From: Providencia heimbachae ATCC 35613
GTDB taxonomy: Bacteria; Pseudomonadota; Gammaproteobacteria; Enterobacterales; Enterobacteriaceae
DNA: 64,000 nucleotides
Assembly (NCBI RefSeq): GCF_001655055.1
Contig: NZ_LXEW01000041.1
Span: 1 to 64,000, forward strand
Direction of reading: 5' to 3'
Part shown: piece by piece, positions 40,198 to 49,232 of the stretch
Numbering within the stretch: the stretch's first letter is position 1
Layout of the letters: every line of letters begins with the position of its first letter
Program-made: the position numbers and the translations under genes
Notes under the pieces: model-generated
Told to the model about the DNA's origin: nothing
Seen by the model: only the letters and a program-made list of their open reading frames with translations
Database searches by the model: none

Positions 40198-40758
40198 ATG
40201 GTGGATGAATTAACACGTTGGATAACCGAATATGGTTATTGGGCGGTCTTTTTAGGAACAATGATTGAAGGGGAAACGGCTGCATTCTTTTCGGGTATTG
40301 CAGCGCATAATCAATTGCTTTCTTATCCTTGGACGATGCTGATTGCCGCGTTGGGTGGCATTGTGAGTGATAATGTACTTTTTCTGGTGGGTCGATTTTC
40401 TGGGGCGCGTATTTTACCTAAATTTCAACGCCATAAAAATAAAATTGTTCGTGTACAGCAATTGATCCGGCAAAGAGAAAATATCATTATCATCGGTATT
40501 CGTTTCGCTTATGGTATGAGAACTATCGGACCCATTATTATTGGTGCGAGCAAAGTTAACCCCTTTAAATTTTTTGTATTAAATATTATTGGTGGTGCGA
40601 TATGGGGCTGCTCAATTGTCTCTGTGGGTTATTTTGTCAGTTCTATGATATTGGCACTGCCCATTCACTCTTACTTATCATGGTTTTTGTTTGCCATTAT
40701 TTTTATTTTATTGTTGCTATTTTGGCGTAAAAAAAGGCGTCATACTGTCAAAAAATAA
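40198..40758 (+). CDS. DedA family membrane protein
   Basis: The 186-residue inner-membrane protein is of the DedA/VTT superfamily, whose members act in lipid carrier (undecaprenyl or polyprenyl phosphate) recycling and membrane homeostasis. The early Glu in GTMIEGETAAFFSG and the later GIRFAYGMRTIGPIIIGAS with the conserved Arg are visible, with about four to five membrane segments and a basic C-terminus (KKRRHTVKK). It resembles E. coli YohD in size. It sits between modules 2 and 3 on the opposite strand; a role in the molybdo-enzyme system is not evident. Confidence 0.85.
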   Translation: MVDELTRWITEYGYWAVFLGTMIEGETAAFFSGIAAHNQLLSYPWTMLIAALGGIVSDNVLFLVGRFSGARILPKFQRHKNKIVRVQQLIRQRENIIIIGIRFAYGMRTIGPIIIGASKVNPFKFFVLNIIGGAIWGCSIVSVGYFVSSMILALPIHSYLSWFLFAIIFILLLLFWRKKRRHTVKK

Positions 40759-40790
40759 GGCTTATTGATTTATCACCAATAAGCCTTATT
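40754..40790 (+). terminator. Bidirectional terminator between the DedA gene and module 3
   Basis: A 14-bp perfect stem (40754-40767 with 40777-40790) has a 9-base loop, with A residues before it and T residues after it. It can serve both the DedA gene and the convergent module 3 operon. Confidence 0.85.
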
Positions 40791-40806
40791 TTGCATTTAA
40801 CAACAA

Positions 40807-42042
40807 TTATTGACGCTGCGCTTTAATTTGCTCAGGCGTAATATTAGCGGGTTGCCCGCCCCATTCAACGCGTAAGAAATTGACCAGCTCGGCAATTTGC
40901 TTATCATCAAGCTTATTCGCGAAGCCTGGCATACTTTGCATGTTTTGGTTATTTGGGAACGGCTGCTCAGGCAAACCATCTAAAATAGTATTAATGAGGT
41001 TTGTGCTATCAGCATCACGCAGCGTTGAGTTTCCTTTCATTGCAACCGCAACATTCGGTTTACCACTACCATCATAGTTGTGACAACCAGAGCAGGATTC
41101 GAGATAAAGTTGGCGACCTTGTGCACTGCCAACACCGGTTTTCGCTGCTAAGGTTTCTGGCGGGTTATCTCCCATCAGATAAGTCGCAATCGCTTTATTA
41201 TCGTCAGAAGTTAGGTGTTGTGAACTCAAATAAATCACTGGGTGCATATCACTATACGCTGAGCCTTGAGGAGCGAGTCCGGTCATGAAAAATTGGTGCA
41301 GATCTTCTGTCGTCCATCCTCTTGCCGCCAGAGCTTCAGGTGTAATGTCTGGTGCAGTGAAGCGACCTAATGAACCGCCTTTCATAAATTTATCCATCTC
41401 CATTTCGCCCATTATGCCGCGAGGCGTATGACACTCGGCACAATGCTCAAGGACATTAACTAAATACTTCCCTCTGACCCATTCAGGAGAGCTACCTTGT
41501 GAGCTATTGGGTAATGGCTTGTCATTGAAGAATAATAAATTCCATCCCATCATTGCCATGCGCTGATTAAATGGGAACGGGAGTGAGTTTTCAGGTGGAG
41601 CGACATCAACGGCCTTACGACTCATTAAATAGCTGTATATGGCGTCTGAATCTTCACGGGTCATCCCTTTATAAGAGGTATAAGGCATTGCAGGATAAAG
41701 ATTGCGACTTGGTGGCGAAATCCCTTCTGTTAATGCGCGATGAAAATCGGCTTTTGTCCAACGGCCAATACCGAAATCGGTAGAGGGGGTTAAGTTGCTG
41801 CTATAAATTACCCCAAACGGGGTGTCAACAGGGTAGCCGCCAGCCATTGGCGCACCGTCAGCAGCGGTATGACAGGCTGCACAATCACCTGCTAGTGTAA
41901 GGTAGCGACCGCGCTCGATTTCTTGCTCAGAAGCGTTAACTTGTTGCGCTGGCCCATCTAGCGTCCGGCTTTCATACCAATAGAGAATAGCCCAAACCAC
42001 GATACCGATCGCGATGAGCCACAGTAAAATGCGTTTAATCAT
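40807..42042 (-). CDS. Triheme cytochrome c subunit, module 3
   Basis: The 411-residue protein has an N-terminal membrane anchor (about 5-22) and three heme motifs, CAACH, CAECH and CSGCH. PMAGGYPVDTPFGVIYSSN, shortly after the first heme motif, has clear counterparts in the other two cytochromes. It is the last gene of the module 3 operon and overlaps the iron-sulfur gene stop by four bases. The likely role is electron transfer from the periplasmic hydroxylase to the respiratory chain. Confidence 0.88.
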   Translation of the reverse strand: MIKRILLWLIAIGIVVWAILYWYESRTLDGPAQQVNASEQEIERGRYLTLAGDCAACHTAADGAPMAGGYPVDTPFGVIYSSNLTPSTDFGIGRWTKADFHRALTEGISPPSRNLYPAMPYTSYKGMTREDSDAIYSYLMSRKAVDVAPPENSLPFPFNQRMAMMGWNLLFFNDKPLPNSSQGSSPEWVRGKYLVNVLEHCAECHTPRGIMGEMEMDKFMKGGSLGRFTAPDITPEALAARGWTTEDLHQFFMTGLAPQGSAYSDMHPVIYLSSQHLTSDDNKAIATYLMGDNPPETLAAKTGVGSAQGRQLYLESCSGCHNYDGSGKPNVAVAMKGNSTLRDADSTNLINTILDGLPEQPFPNNQNMQSMPGFANKLDDKQIAELVNFLRVEWGGQPANITPEQIKAQRQ

Positions 42043-42590
42043 TTTATGGTCTCCTTGAGTAAGCCAGGGGTGCGTAGGACGATATCGCGAACGGCTTCAT
42101 AGTAGCGAACATAGCCAGTACAACGGCAAATATGATTATTCAATGCTTGTTTGATAGCATCTTCCAAATCTTCTGTGGCGATAGGATTACGTTGTAATTC
42201 TTCAATAAAAATGGTTGCCGCATTGACAAATCCCGGTGTGCAATAACCACATTGGAAGCTAAAGTGCTCGACAAAGGCTTGCTGCACAGAAGATAACTTA
42301 ACTTTGCCATCCTCTTCTTTAGTCGCAGCCCCTTCGATGGTACGTATCTGCTTGTTATTGAAAAAATGCGCGCCGGTTATACAAGTTCGGACTTCTTCGC
42401 TGGTACCTGATGGGTTATCTAATATCACCACGCAGGCGTGGCAAATACCTTGGCCACAACCCAATCGTGAGCCCGTGAGGTCAACATATTCATGAAGAAA
42501 ATCAATCATCATGAGACCTTCAGGCACATCCATCGGCCCATACTGTTGACCATTAATATTAATCGTAAGTGGCAGGAAGTTTAGGCTCAT
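42039..42590 (-). CDS. 2Fe-2S subunit of molybdenum hydroxylase, module 3
   Basis: The 183-residue two-cluster subunit has CGQGICHAC for the plant-type cluster and CGYC and CRC for the second. It is closely similar to the module 2 subunit, including FLHEYVDLTGSRLGCGQG and the C-terminal CRCTGYVRYYEAVRD. No signal peptide is present. Both ends overlap their neighbours by four bases, which suggests strict stoichiometric translation. Confidence 0.88.
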   Translation of the reverse strand: MSLNFLPLTININGQQYGPMDVPEGLMMIDFLHEYVDLTGSRLGCGQGICHACVVILDNPSGTSEEVRTCITGAHFFNNKQIRTIEGAATKEEDGKVKLSSVQQAFVEHFSFQCGYCTPGFVNAATIFIEELQRNPIATEDLEDAIKQALNNHICRCTGYVRYYEAVRDIVLRTPGLLKETIK

Positions 42591-45382
42591 GGTAATACCT
42601 CTAAAATATCGTTAGGACGGATAGGTAGATGCAAGAAATGGTGCCCTGTTGCATCAGCGATGGCGTTTACGATAGAAGAAACGACCGGGATCATCACAAC
42701 TTCAGCCACCCCTTTTGGTGGATCGGTGTCTGATAAGCCGGGTAACACTTCGCTGGTCTGTTTCCAGACCGCCACATCGCTAGCTAATGGCAGATGGTAA
42801 CGGTTAAAGTTCCATGTTCCATTGCCGGGCCCGTCTTCATAGAGAGGTAAATATTCATGAAGCGCATGGCCTATCCCCATCGCTAGGCCTCCTTGAATTT
42901 GTCCTGAAACCAGTTGAGGCACAATCAAGTTACCGCACTCAACGACGCTATGGTGATCAAGGAGTTCAACGTGCCCAGTCGCTGTATCGATGGCTAATTC
43001 CGATACTGTTGCGACGGCGCTGTAATAAGTGACTCCCGCATTATTACGTTGTGTATCAGGGTAATAAGCTTTTTTGCGTTTCCACACTTGGTAATCTTTA
43101 TCGGCAAAGCGTAATGAAAGCCCATCAACAGGTAATCGATGAAGTTCGTCATTAATTTGGTAATCGGCTTCTGCCCATTGCCAGCGATTAAAGACATGGC
43201 AAACAGCGCCGGTTAATCCACCCATTTTGAATGTGCGCTCAACTAAGCGAGATAAAGAGAGAACTTCAAGGCCATCAGCGGTTAATCCATTTTCTACCCA
43301 GCGAGCATCCTCACGGCGCACAACCAGAGGTGTAGCTTGACCGCCGCCGATGCCTTCTTGCCAAATCGACATTGCTGCAGGCCACAAGCCAAATTCGAAT
43401 ACTAAGCGGGCAGCTTCTTCAGTGCTGTGAGTGAAGTAATAGGCAGAGTTACTGGCACTGGCAGGAGAGCAGTAATTTGGCGTCCAGAGGGGGTCTTGCG
43501 CTAGGCGGTCTTGTTCTTCTTGCGCCATAGCAAATGGGTTTCCAGTTGAAACCATCGGCAGAATAGACCAATCAACCACTGAAAAATGCGCTTCTTCTGC
43601 GGGTTTTCCTAGCCATTTAGCGCAGACGACGGATTGCGATGTGGACATACCTGTCCCAATTTCAGCCCCACTATGGTAGATAGCAATTTTGCCTTCTGGC
43701 GTAAGTTCTACGCGAGCAAAGGAGGATTCTGCCCCGGTCCCAAAATCTTTTTGTACACAGGAAATGCCTGTCCCAAAAAGTTTTCCCGGATTTTTGGTTT
43801 CGTAATCGGATTTGCGTTGAGCTCGGTGTTTCCACATCGGATGTTTTGCACAGTGAGTTAATACTTCATCTGCGCGGATAGCACCGCCGGGGATCGCGCC
43901 TTGCGTATTTTTCATCCCTGACTTAATGATATTATTTAAACGAAACTCAATCGGGTCAGCATTCAGTAATTTAGCCGCTTCTTCCATCAGCATATCGGTT
44001 GCTGCCATGGCTTGCAGTGTGCCATAGCCACGAGCAGATCCGGCATCAACAGCTCGAGAGGCAATTCCAACTGCCGATAAATCACTACGGGGAATGTAAT
44101 AGATGGCTTGTGCACCTGTTGCACCAACCATCACAACGGAAGGCGTGAAGTTACAGCGTCCGCCGCCATCACCGACAAATGAAGCACTAAGCGCTTCAAT
44201 TTTATGCGTTTTTTTATTGACCGCTAAAGTATAATCCATATCAAACGCATGACGTTTGATGGTCGATTGGAATTGTTCATAACGATCATTTGCCAAACGA
44301 ATTGGAACACCATCACCATATAATGTTGCCATAGCACCATAGTAAGGAAAAGGTGTGTGATCTTTTGAGCCATAACCCACGGTAAAGCAAGGGTGTAAGA
44401 ATATTTGCTTAATCGGAAAATGCGATTTTGCTAGCATTTCAGGTAGTGAGGCGGCAACTTCTTGTGGTGATTGCGTTGGTATCACCAGATGAAATGATTG
44501 TGTTTTTGCATCATACCAACCATTGGCGTTATCTGGCTCAAGGGCTGCAGTATCAATAGATTGTGAGAAATAATTACGCTTGATGACCAGCCAATCTTCA
44601 GGCGGATTTTCGAGTTGTTTAGCTAATTGGTCAGCATGATACATGCCTTCTTCGTCTAATTTGCCACCTTCACGACCTTCAGGCCAGATTGGAAGGTGCT
44701 TTTTCATACCAATCGGTGAAATTGGCATATCTTTTAAGCTGGAATAGATATCGGCAGCAAATGGATCTTCAGCCCCAATACGGACACCACGATAGCTGCC
44801 CCATGGGTCGCGCTGTAGCGGTCCGGTGAGTGCGCCATATTGAATAACATCGTCACGAAATTTTAGTGTTTCTTTGGCAAAACGAAATTTTGCAAAGTCA
44901 TGATAGATGAGTAAGGCAACTGCCTGACCGAGATAAGCAGGGGTTTTCCCTGTAGGCAGCAGTAAGTCATCACCATAAAATTCAGGGAATGCGACACCGT
45001 CTTTCTCTAAGTCAGCAGCAGTGACAATTCTATCTGGCATTAGCCCATCTTTCAGTAGGCTTAGGTCAAAACCTTCATAAATTTTATCGGCTTGAGTCAC
45101 TCGCAGTAAAAATGCATGACCTTGTTGTTTTGGCCAATGAGGGATGTCTCGCGCTCGAATATCGCGAGCAAAGACTTTTTCACCTTGGACTTTTGCATAG
45201 CCATCTATGCGAAATTTGATGCGTTTATCAATAGGATCCCAGTCAGGGGATTGAAGAATTTTTTCTTCAAATAACACATCAAAAGCACGACTATACAAAG
45301 GGGCTAAATAAACGGAGATACCCGCAATAACGGCACATTTTAGAAAGTGTCTGCGGGAGAGTTCGACATTGCTTTTGCTCAT
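42587..45382 (-). CDS. Molybdopterin subunit of molybdenum hydroxylase, module 3
   Basis: The 931-residue catalytic subunit is paralogous to that of module 2. The Tat signal is LSRRHFLKCAVIAGIS (about 8-23). Matching landmarks are VGYGSKDHTPFPYYG, AGSARGYGTLQA, AEIGTGMSTSQS and GVAEVVMIP with the catalytic Glu near the C-terminus. The RANDRYEQFQ-type segment (RLANDRYEQFQSTIKRHA) is shared almost word for word with module 2. The divergence seen suggests a different substrate range and not a recent copy. It begins the operon; the divergent mocA-like gene starts 245 bases away. Confidence 0.87.
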   Translation of the reverse strand: MSKSNVELSRRHFLKCAVIAGISVYLAPLYSRAFDVLFEEKILQSPDWDPIDKRIKFRIDGYAKVQGEKVFARDIRARDIPHWPKQQGHAFLLRVTQADKIYEGFDLSLLKDGLMPDRIVTAADLEKDGVAFPEFYGDDLLLPTGKTPAYLGQAVALLIYHDFAKFRFAKETLKFRDDVIQYGALTGPLQRDPWGSYRGVRIGAEDPFAADIYSSLKDMPISPIGMKKHLPIWPEGREGGKLDEEGMYHADQLAKQLENPPEDWLVIKRNYFSQSIDTAALEPDNANGWYDAKTQSFHLVIPTQSPQEVAASLPEMLAKSHFPIKQIFLHPCFTVGYGSKDHTPFPYYGAMATLYGDGVPIRLANDRYEQFQSTIKRHAFDMDYTLAVNKKTHKIEALSASFVGDGGGRCNFTPSVVMVGATGAQAIYYIPRSDLSAVGIASRAVDAGSARGYGTLQAMAATDMLMEEAAKLLNADPIEFRLNNIIKSGMKNTQGAIPGGAIRADEVLTHCAKHPMWKHRAQRKSDYETKNPGKLFGTGISCVQKDFGTGAESSFARVELTPEGKIAIYHSGAEIGTGMSTSQSVVCAKWLGKPAEEAHFSVVDWSILPMVSTGNPFAMAQEEQDRLAQDPLWTPNYCSPASASNSAYYFTHSTEEAARLVFEFGLWPAAMSIWQEGIGGGQATPLVVRREDARWVENGLTADGLEVLSLSRLVERTFKMGGLTGAVCHVFNRWQWAEADYQINDELHRLPVDGLSLRFADKDYQVWKRKKAYYPDTQRNNAGVTYYSAVATVSELAIDTATGHVELLDHHSVVECGNLIVPQLVSGQIQGGLAMGIGHALHEYLPLYEDGPGNGTWNFNRYHLPLASDVAVWKQTSEVLPGLSDTDPPKGVAEVVMIPVVSSIVNAIADATGHHFLHLPIRPNDILEVLP

Positions 45383-45627
45383 AATACGCCCTTACACTTA
45401 TTTTTATAGTTTAAACATTCTAGTTGTTTATTTGTTCGAAAATTAAACATATTAGTTGTTTATTTGGTTCAATATTTGGTTGGAATAGTTAAATGCAACG
45501 CTAATGATTGATGTCATTATTCGAGCATCTAAAACAAATGGATGACCAATTAAACTTAATTATAGTATTTAATATTATTTATTTATATTATAAAGAATAA
45601 ATATATTAATGCTTAATGTAAACCATC

Positions 45628-46188
45628 ATGATTGGAATAATTATTGCGGCAGCAGGAAAAAGTGAGCGTTTTCAAGCTGCTGGTGGTCAGGGGAATAAAC
45701 TCAATAGTGTCTTGGGAATTCAAACGTTATTTGAAAAAACGCTCGATAATTCAATTAGAAGTGGGCTGCCTATCCATGTCGTTACACGGACTGAAAATCA
45801 GGGTGTTATTAACAGTTGCTTACAATTTAATATTCCGTTTTCATTATTAAATAGTCATGGCTTAGGTGAGTCTATTGCCTTTGGTGTGAGAAATACGGCA
45901 CATTGGGATGGCTGGTTAATTCATTTAGCAGATATGCCTTATGTAAATAGTGAACTTTTTATTAAAGTGGCTGAAGAATTGGAAAAGTGGCCTTTAGTTC
46001 GTCCAATATATAATAAAATGCCCGCTCATCCAGTAGGAATATCCGCAAAGTATCGACAACAATTAATGGATTTATCGGGAGATGATGGTGCAAAATCAAT
46101 ATTACAGCATCATTTTGTTTATCAACTAGACATAAATGATGCAAATATTATCAGAGATATTGATTACCCTACTTTCGATGATAAATAG
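45628..46188 (+). CDS. MocA-like molybdenum cofactor cytidylyltransferase
   Basis: The 186-residue nucleotidyltransferase has a GT-A fold start, GIIIAAAGKSERF (about 3-15). Later come GLGESIAFGV and LIHLADMPYVN, the metal-binding Asp region of MobA/MocA enzymes. The family transfers CMP to molybdopterin to make the cytosine dinucleotide cofactor used by xanthine oxidase-type bacterial hydroxylases. That is exactly what the three neighbouring enzymes should need. The ribosome-binding site is poor. It is nine bases before the xdhC-type gene. Confidence 0.78.
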   Translation: MIGIIIAAAGKSERFQAAGGQGNKLNSVLGIQTLFEKTLDNSIRSGLPIHVVTRTENQGVINSCLQFNIPFSLLNSHGLGESIAFGVRNTAHWDGWLIHLADMPYVNSELFIKVAEELEKWPLVRPIYNKMPAHPVGISAKYRQQLMDLSGDDGAKSILQHHFVYQLDINDANIIRDIDYPTFDDK

Positions 46189-46197
46189 GATCCAAAT

Positions 46198-47172
46198 ATG
46201 CTACGCGAAGATGTATTTGTTATAACTCAAGCGATAACGTGGATAAAAACAGAGCCAGTATGGTTATGTACAGTACTCAGTACTTATGGTTCATCGCCTC
46301 GTAGTCCCGGTTCTCTTCTTGTCGCAAAAGCAGATGGGCAATATTCAGGTTCACTATCGGGTGGTTGTATCGAAGAGGATTTTATCGAGCGCATACAAGA
46401 TGGTGCATACCTTAACGCCAGCCACATAGTGCGTTATGGGCAAGGTGGTATTGAAGCAAAAGTTAACTTACCCTGTGATGGAAGTTTAGATGTATTGATT
46501 GAGTATTTACCTAATGGGAACGCATCATACAATTACCTGCTCGATATACAAAGGGCACTTCAAGGCTATACCGCCATTATCAAAAAAGTGACATTACCCA
46601 TGAGAGGTGAAATAACTCAAGCATCTAATGCCTCTCACCTTACTCAAATTGAGCGCCAAGATAACACGATTCAGTTATATATTGCGGCTCCTCCTAGGCT
46701 GATTATTGCCGGTATTTCGAATGTTGGATTATATTGTGCAGATTTTGCGCTAACATTAGGTTTCGAAGTGATTATTTGTGAACATCGTGAAGAGGAGCTA
46801 TCCCGATTCGCCGATCAAATATCACCACAAATTGATGTGATCCCACTATTCCCCGCACGATACTTAGAAGAAAATAGCTGTACAGCCAATACCGCAATCG
46901 TATCCCTAACTCACGATCCTCGAATAGATGACTTAACATTGATGGAAGCAGTAAATACATCAGCATTTTATATAGGCGCAATGGGCTCATCACGCACCAG
47001 CGCACGTCGACGGGAACGCCTAATTAGCTCAGGGGGAATGACCAACGCGGAATTAGATCGTATTCATGCACCGATAGGTATTCCCATCGGCAGTAAGACA
47101 CCCTCAGAGATTGCGCTAGCGGTTATGGCCGATATTGTCTTCCACAAAAATACACACCAATACACGTCATAA
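46198..47172 (+). CDS. XdhC/CoxI family molybdenum-cofactor chaperone
   Basis: The 324-residue protein has the XdhC/CoxI domain at its N-terminus (TYGSSPRSPGSLLVAKADG and GSLSGGCIEEDF, about 30-65) and a Rossmann domain in the second half (LIIAGISNVGLYCADFALTLGFEV). The usual end, FYIGAMGSSRTSARRRERL and IGIPIGSKTPSEIALAVMADIV, is complete. XdhC-type proteins bind the cofactor, help add its terminal sulfur and insert it into the apoenzyme. With the MocA-like gene it forms the maturation pair for the three hydroxylase modules. Confidence 0.85.
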   Translation: MLREDVFVITQAITWIKTEPVWLCTVLSTYGSSPRSPGSLLVAKADGQYSGSLSGGCIEEDFIERIQDGAYLNASHIVRYGQGGIEAKVNLPCDGSLDVLIEYLPNGNASYNYLLDIQRALQGYTAIIKKVTLPMRGEITQASNASHLTQIERQDNTIQLYIAAPPRLIIAGISNVGLYCADFALTLGFEVIICEHREEELSRFADQISPQIDVIPLFPARYLEENSCTANTAIVSLTHDPRIDDLTLMEAVNTSAFYIGAMGSSRTSARRRERLISSGGMTNAELDRIHAPIGIPIGSKTPSEIALAVMADIVFHKNTHQYTS

Positions 47173-47173
47173 T

Positions 47174-47262
47174 TCATGCTGTGGCGGTGTTGGCTTCATT
47201 CGGCTACTCAGGTCACATACTTGTGTATGTGCTCCCTGAGCTATCCTCGTACAACACGCATT
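47174..47262. repeat. Diverged ERIC-like element
   Basis: GTTGGCTTCATTCGGCTACTC, GTCACATACTTGTGTATGTGCTCC and GAGCTATCCTCGTACAAC align loosely with the ERIC-like copies elsewhere in the window. It lies between the convergent ends of the xdhC-type gene and ipdC. Confidence 0.5.
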
Positions 47263-47316
47263 ATTGGTGTATTGATTGAAACTATACTAATTGAATCGGT
47301 ATCGATAGAATCATGA

Positions 47317-48963
47317 TCAAGATGAATATAAAGATGATGCAAATTCACTCATTTTTCTGAGTAATTCCGATGAATTATATCTATCAGTCACGATTTCAAT
47401 GTAAAATGCGGTATCTGCTGAATCAATCATATTAAGCACTTTATCGAGTTCATCGCATGTGGTGACTTTTTTGCAGACCCATCCCTCACACCCCAGCGCG
47501 GCTGGAATTTGACTATAATTCCATTGAACAATGTCATTGTAATAGCTTTCAGGTTCGTCACATAAAAGGCGTTCAATAAGGTAGCCATCATTATTTAAAA
47601 CAAAAATAATGGGTTTAAGTCCAAAACGTGCAAATTGGCTAATTTCCTGAACGGTAAGCTGATGAGAACCTTCCCCCGTGGCTAAAATAGTGCGTCGGTT
47701 TGGCGCGGCAATCGCGGCACCAAATGCGGCAGGCGTCGCCCACCCAATAGAACCCCATAAAGATTGAGTGTGAAAAGAGACATCTTTAGGTAAAAGTGCA
47801 AAACCTAATCCCATAGAAAATGTGCCTGTTTCTGCAAATATAATATCATCTTGTTCGAAGATTTTTTCTAGTCGGGGATATAGATAACTTTCTGTTATTT
47901 CACCTAATTTAGATTGGATGGGTTGACCTAAACCATTGGCGCTTAATTTTTGATTAGAAATAACGGGCAAATTATCTTTTAATGCGGGAAGTATCTCGTG
48001 CAGGTAAATTTCTGAATATACCGTCGACCCGATGATGACATGGTCATCCATAATTTGAATTAAATGATCAGGGTTAATGTTAGCGGTAAATCCCCCTGAA
48101 TTGACATCTGTCATTAATGCACCAATATTTAGAACGCAATCACAATTCTCTACTAACTCAGTAACTTGTGGGTTCATTAAACGGCCATTATAAATACCAA
48201 TATATTGAGAATTTGTTTCGCTTAATACGCTTTTATCCATAAACATCGTTGCGTAGGGAATATTTGTCTTTTCAATAAGCATTTGAACTTGATTTACTAA
48301 ATTAAAACGTAATATGAGCGAGCCTATAAGTGCGCAGGAATTCTGACTGTGGATCATCTTTTGCGAAATTAAATTTATGACTTTAGATAATGTTATTTGG
48401 TGACTTCTTGGTAAATTAAAGGGTTTTACAAAATGCTCTGTAATTGGCATTTTTGCATAATCAGAGGGGATGCCAAAATAAACAGGGCGACGTTCACGTA
48501 GTGCCCAAGCAATTAACCGCTCCGTTTCTTCGAGGCAATTTTCTGGGGTTATAATGGTATGGGCACAAACAACATGCTGGCTCATATGATAAAAGGTATC
48601 AAAATTGCCGTTGCCAAGAGTATGGTGAACTAACCGATGACTATTTTGAACCGCACTAGTTGGCATACCAACTAAATGAAATATGGGTAATCTTTCGGCA
48701 AAAGCCCCCGCAATCCCATTGAGTGCGCTTAATTCCCCAACCGCAAAGGTGGTTGATAGTGCTGCGACACCTTTAATTCTTGCATATCCGTCAGCCGCAT
48801 AGGCTGCATTTAGCTCATTACAATTGCCTATCCAGCGCATATTACTACTTGCACAAACGGCATCATTTATTGGAAAAGAGTAATCGCCAGCGACACCAAA
48901 CACATCCGAAATCCCTAAGTCATGCAACCTAGATAAAATATGCTCAATAACCGTCTTGGTCAT
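47317..48963 (-). CDS. ipdC: Indolepyruvate/phenylpyruvate decarboxylase (ThDP-dependent)
   Basis: The 548-residue thiamin-diphosphate enzyme belongs to the pyruvate/indolepyruvate decarboxylase family. It decarboxylates aromatic 2-oxo acids to aldehydes. Visible residues are the cofactor Glu in CNELNAAYAADGYAR (about residue 49), the catalytic His pair in RLVHHTLG (about 112-113) and the ThDP/Mg segment GEGSHQLTVQEIS with NNDGYLIE. Length fits IpdC. The choice between indolepyruvate and phenylpyruvate cannot be made from sequence. GGAG upstream supports the ATG. It stands next to the molybdo-enzyme cluster, whose enzymes may use the aldehyde. Confidence 0.82.
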   Translation of the reverse strand: MTKTVIEHILSRLHDLGISDVFGVAGDYSFPINDAVCASSNMRWIGNCNELNAAYAADGYARIKGVAALSTTFAVGELSALNGIAGAFAERLPIFHLVGMPTSAVQNSHRLVHHTLGNGNFDTFYHMSQHVVCAHTIITPENCLEETERLIAWALRERRPVYFGIPSDYAKMPITEHFVKPFNLPRSHQITLSKVINLISQKMIHSQNSCALIGSLILRFNLVNQVQMLIEKTNIPYATMFMDKSVLSETNSQYIGIYNGRLMNPQVTELVENCDCVLNIGALMTDVNSGGFTANINPDHLIQIMDDHVIIGSTVYSEIYLHEILPALKDNLPVISNQKLSANGLGQPIQSKLGEITESYLYPRLEKIFEQDDIIFAETGTFSMGLGFALLPKDVSFHTQSLWGSIGWATPAAFGAAIAAPNRRTILATGEGSHQLTVQEISQFARFGLKPIIFVLNNDGYLIERLLCDEPESYYNDIVQWNYSQIPAALGCEGWVCKKVTTCDELDKVLNMIDSADTAFYIEIVTDRYNSSELLRKMSEFASSLYSS

Positions 48964-49167
48964 TTTATTTCTCCAGTGTATTGTTAATTCGATGAGTCAA
49001 TATGCTTTATAATTGAATTTATCCAGAAGATAGTATTGTTGGTAACCTATTTAATGGTAGTAGAGAAATTAAAAGAGAGAGTGTTTTTTTTGCTATAGAA
49101 CTAAGTAAAAAAATTTGGCAAATATTTTTATTGGATTTAATTTTAGGAGGGGGGAACGGATAGAGGA

Positions 49168-49216
49168 TAAAAAATGGCACTTAATTCGTATTTATCAATA
49201 CAGATTTAATGCCATT
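49168..49216 (-). terminator. Terminator downstream of the ridA gene (minus strand)
   Basis: On the minus strand AATGGCATTAA (49216 downward) pairs with TTAAGTGCCATT, with an inner GTATT/AATAC stem, followed by a run of T. It should end the dadA-ridA transcript. Confidence 0.65.
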
Positions 49217-49232
49217 ATATTTTAATCTAGGT

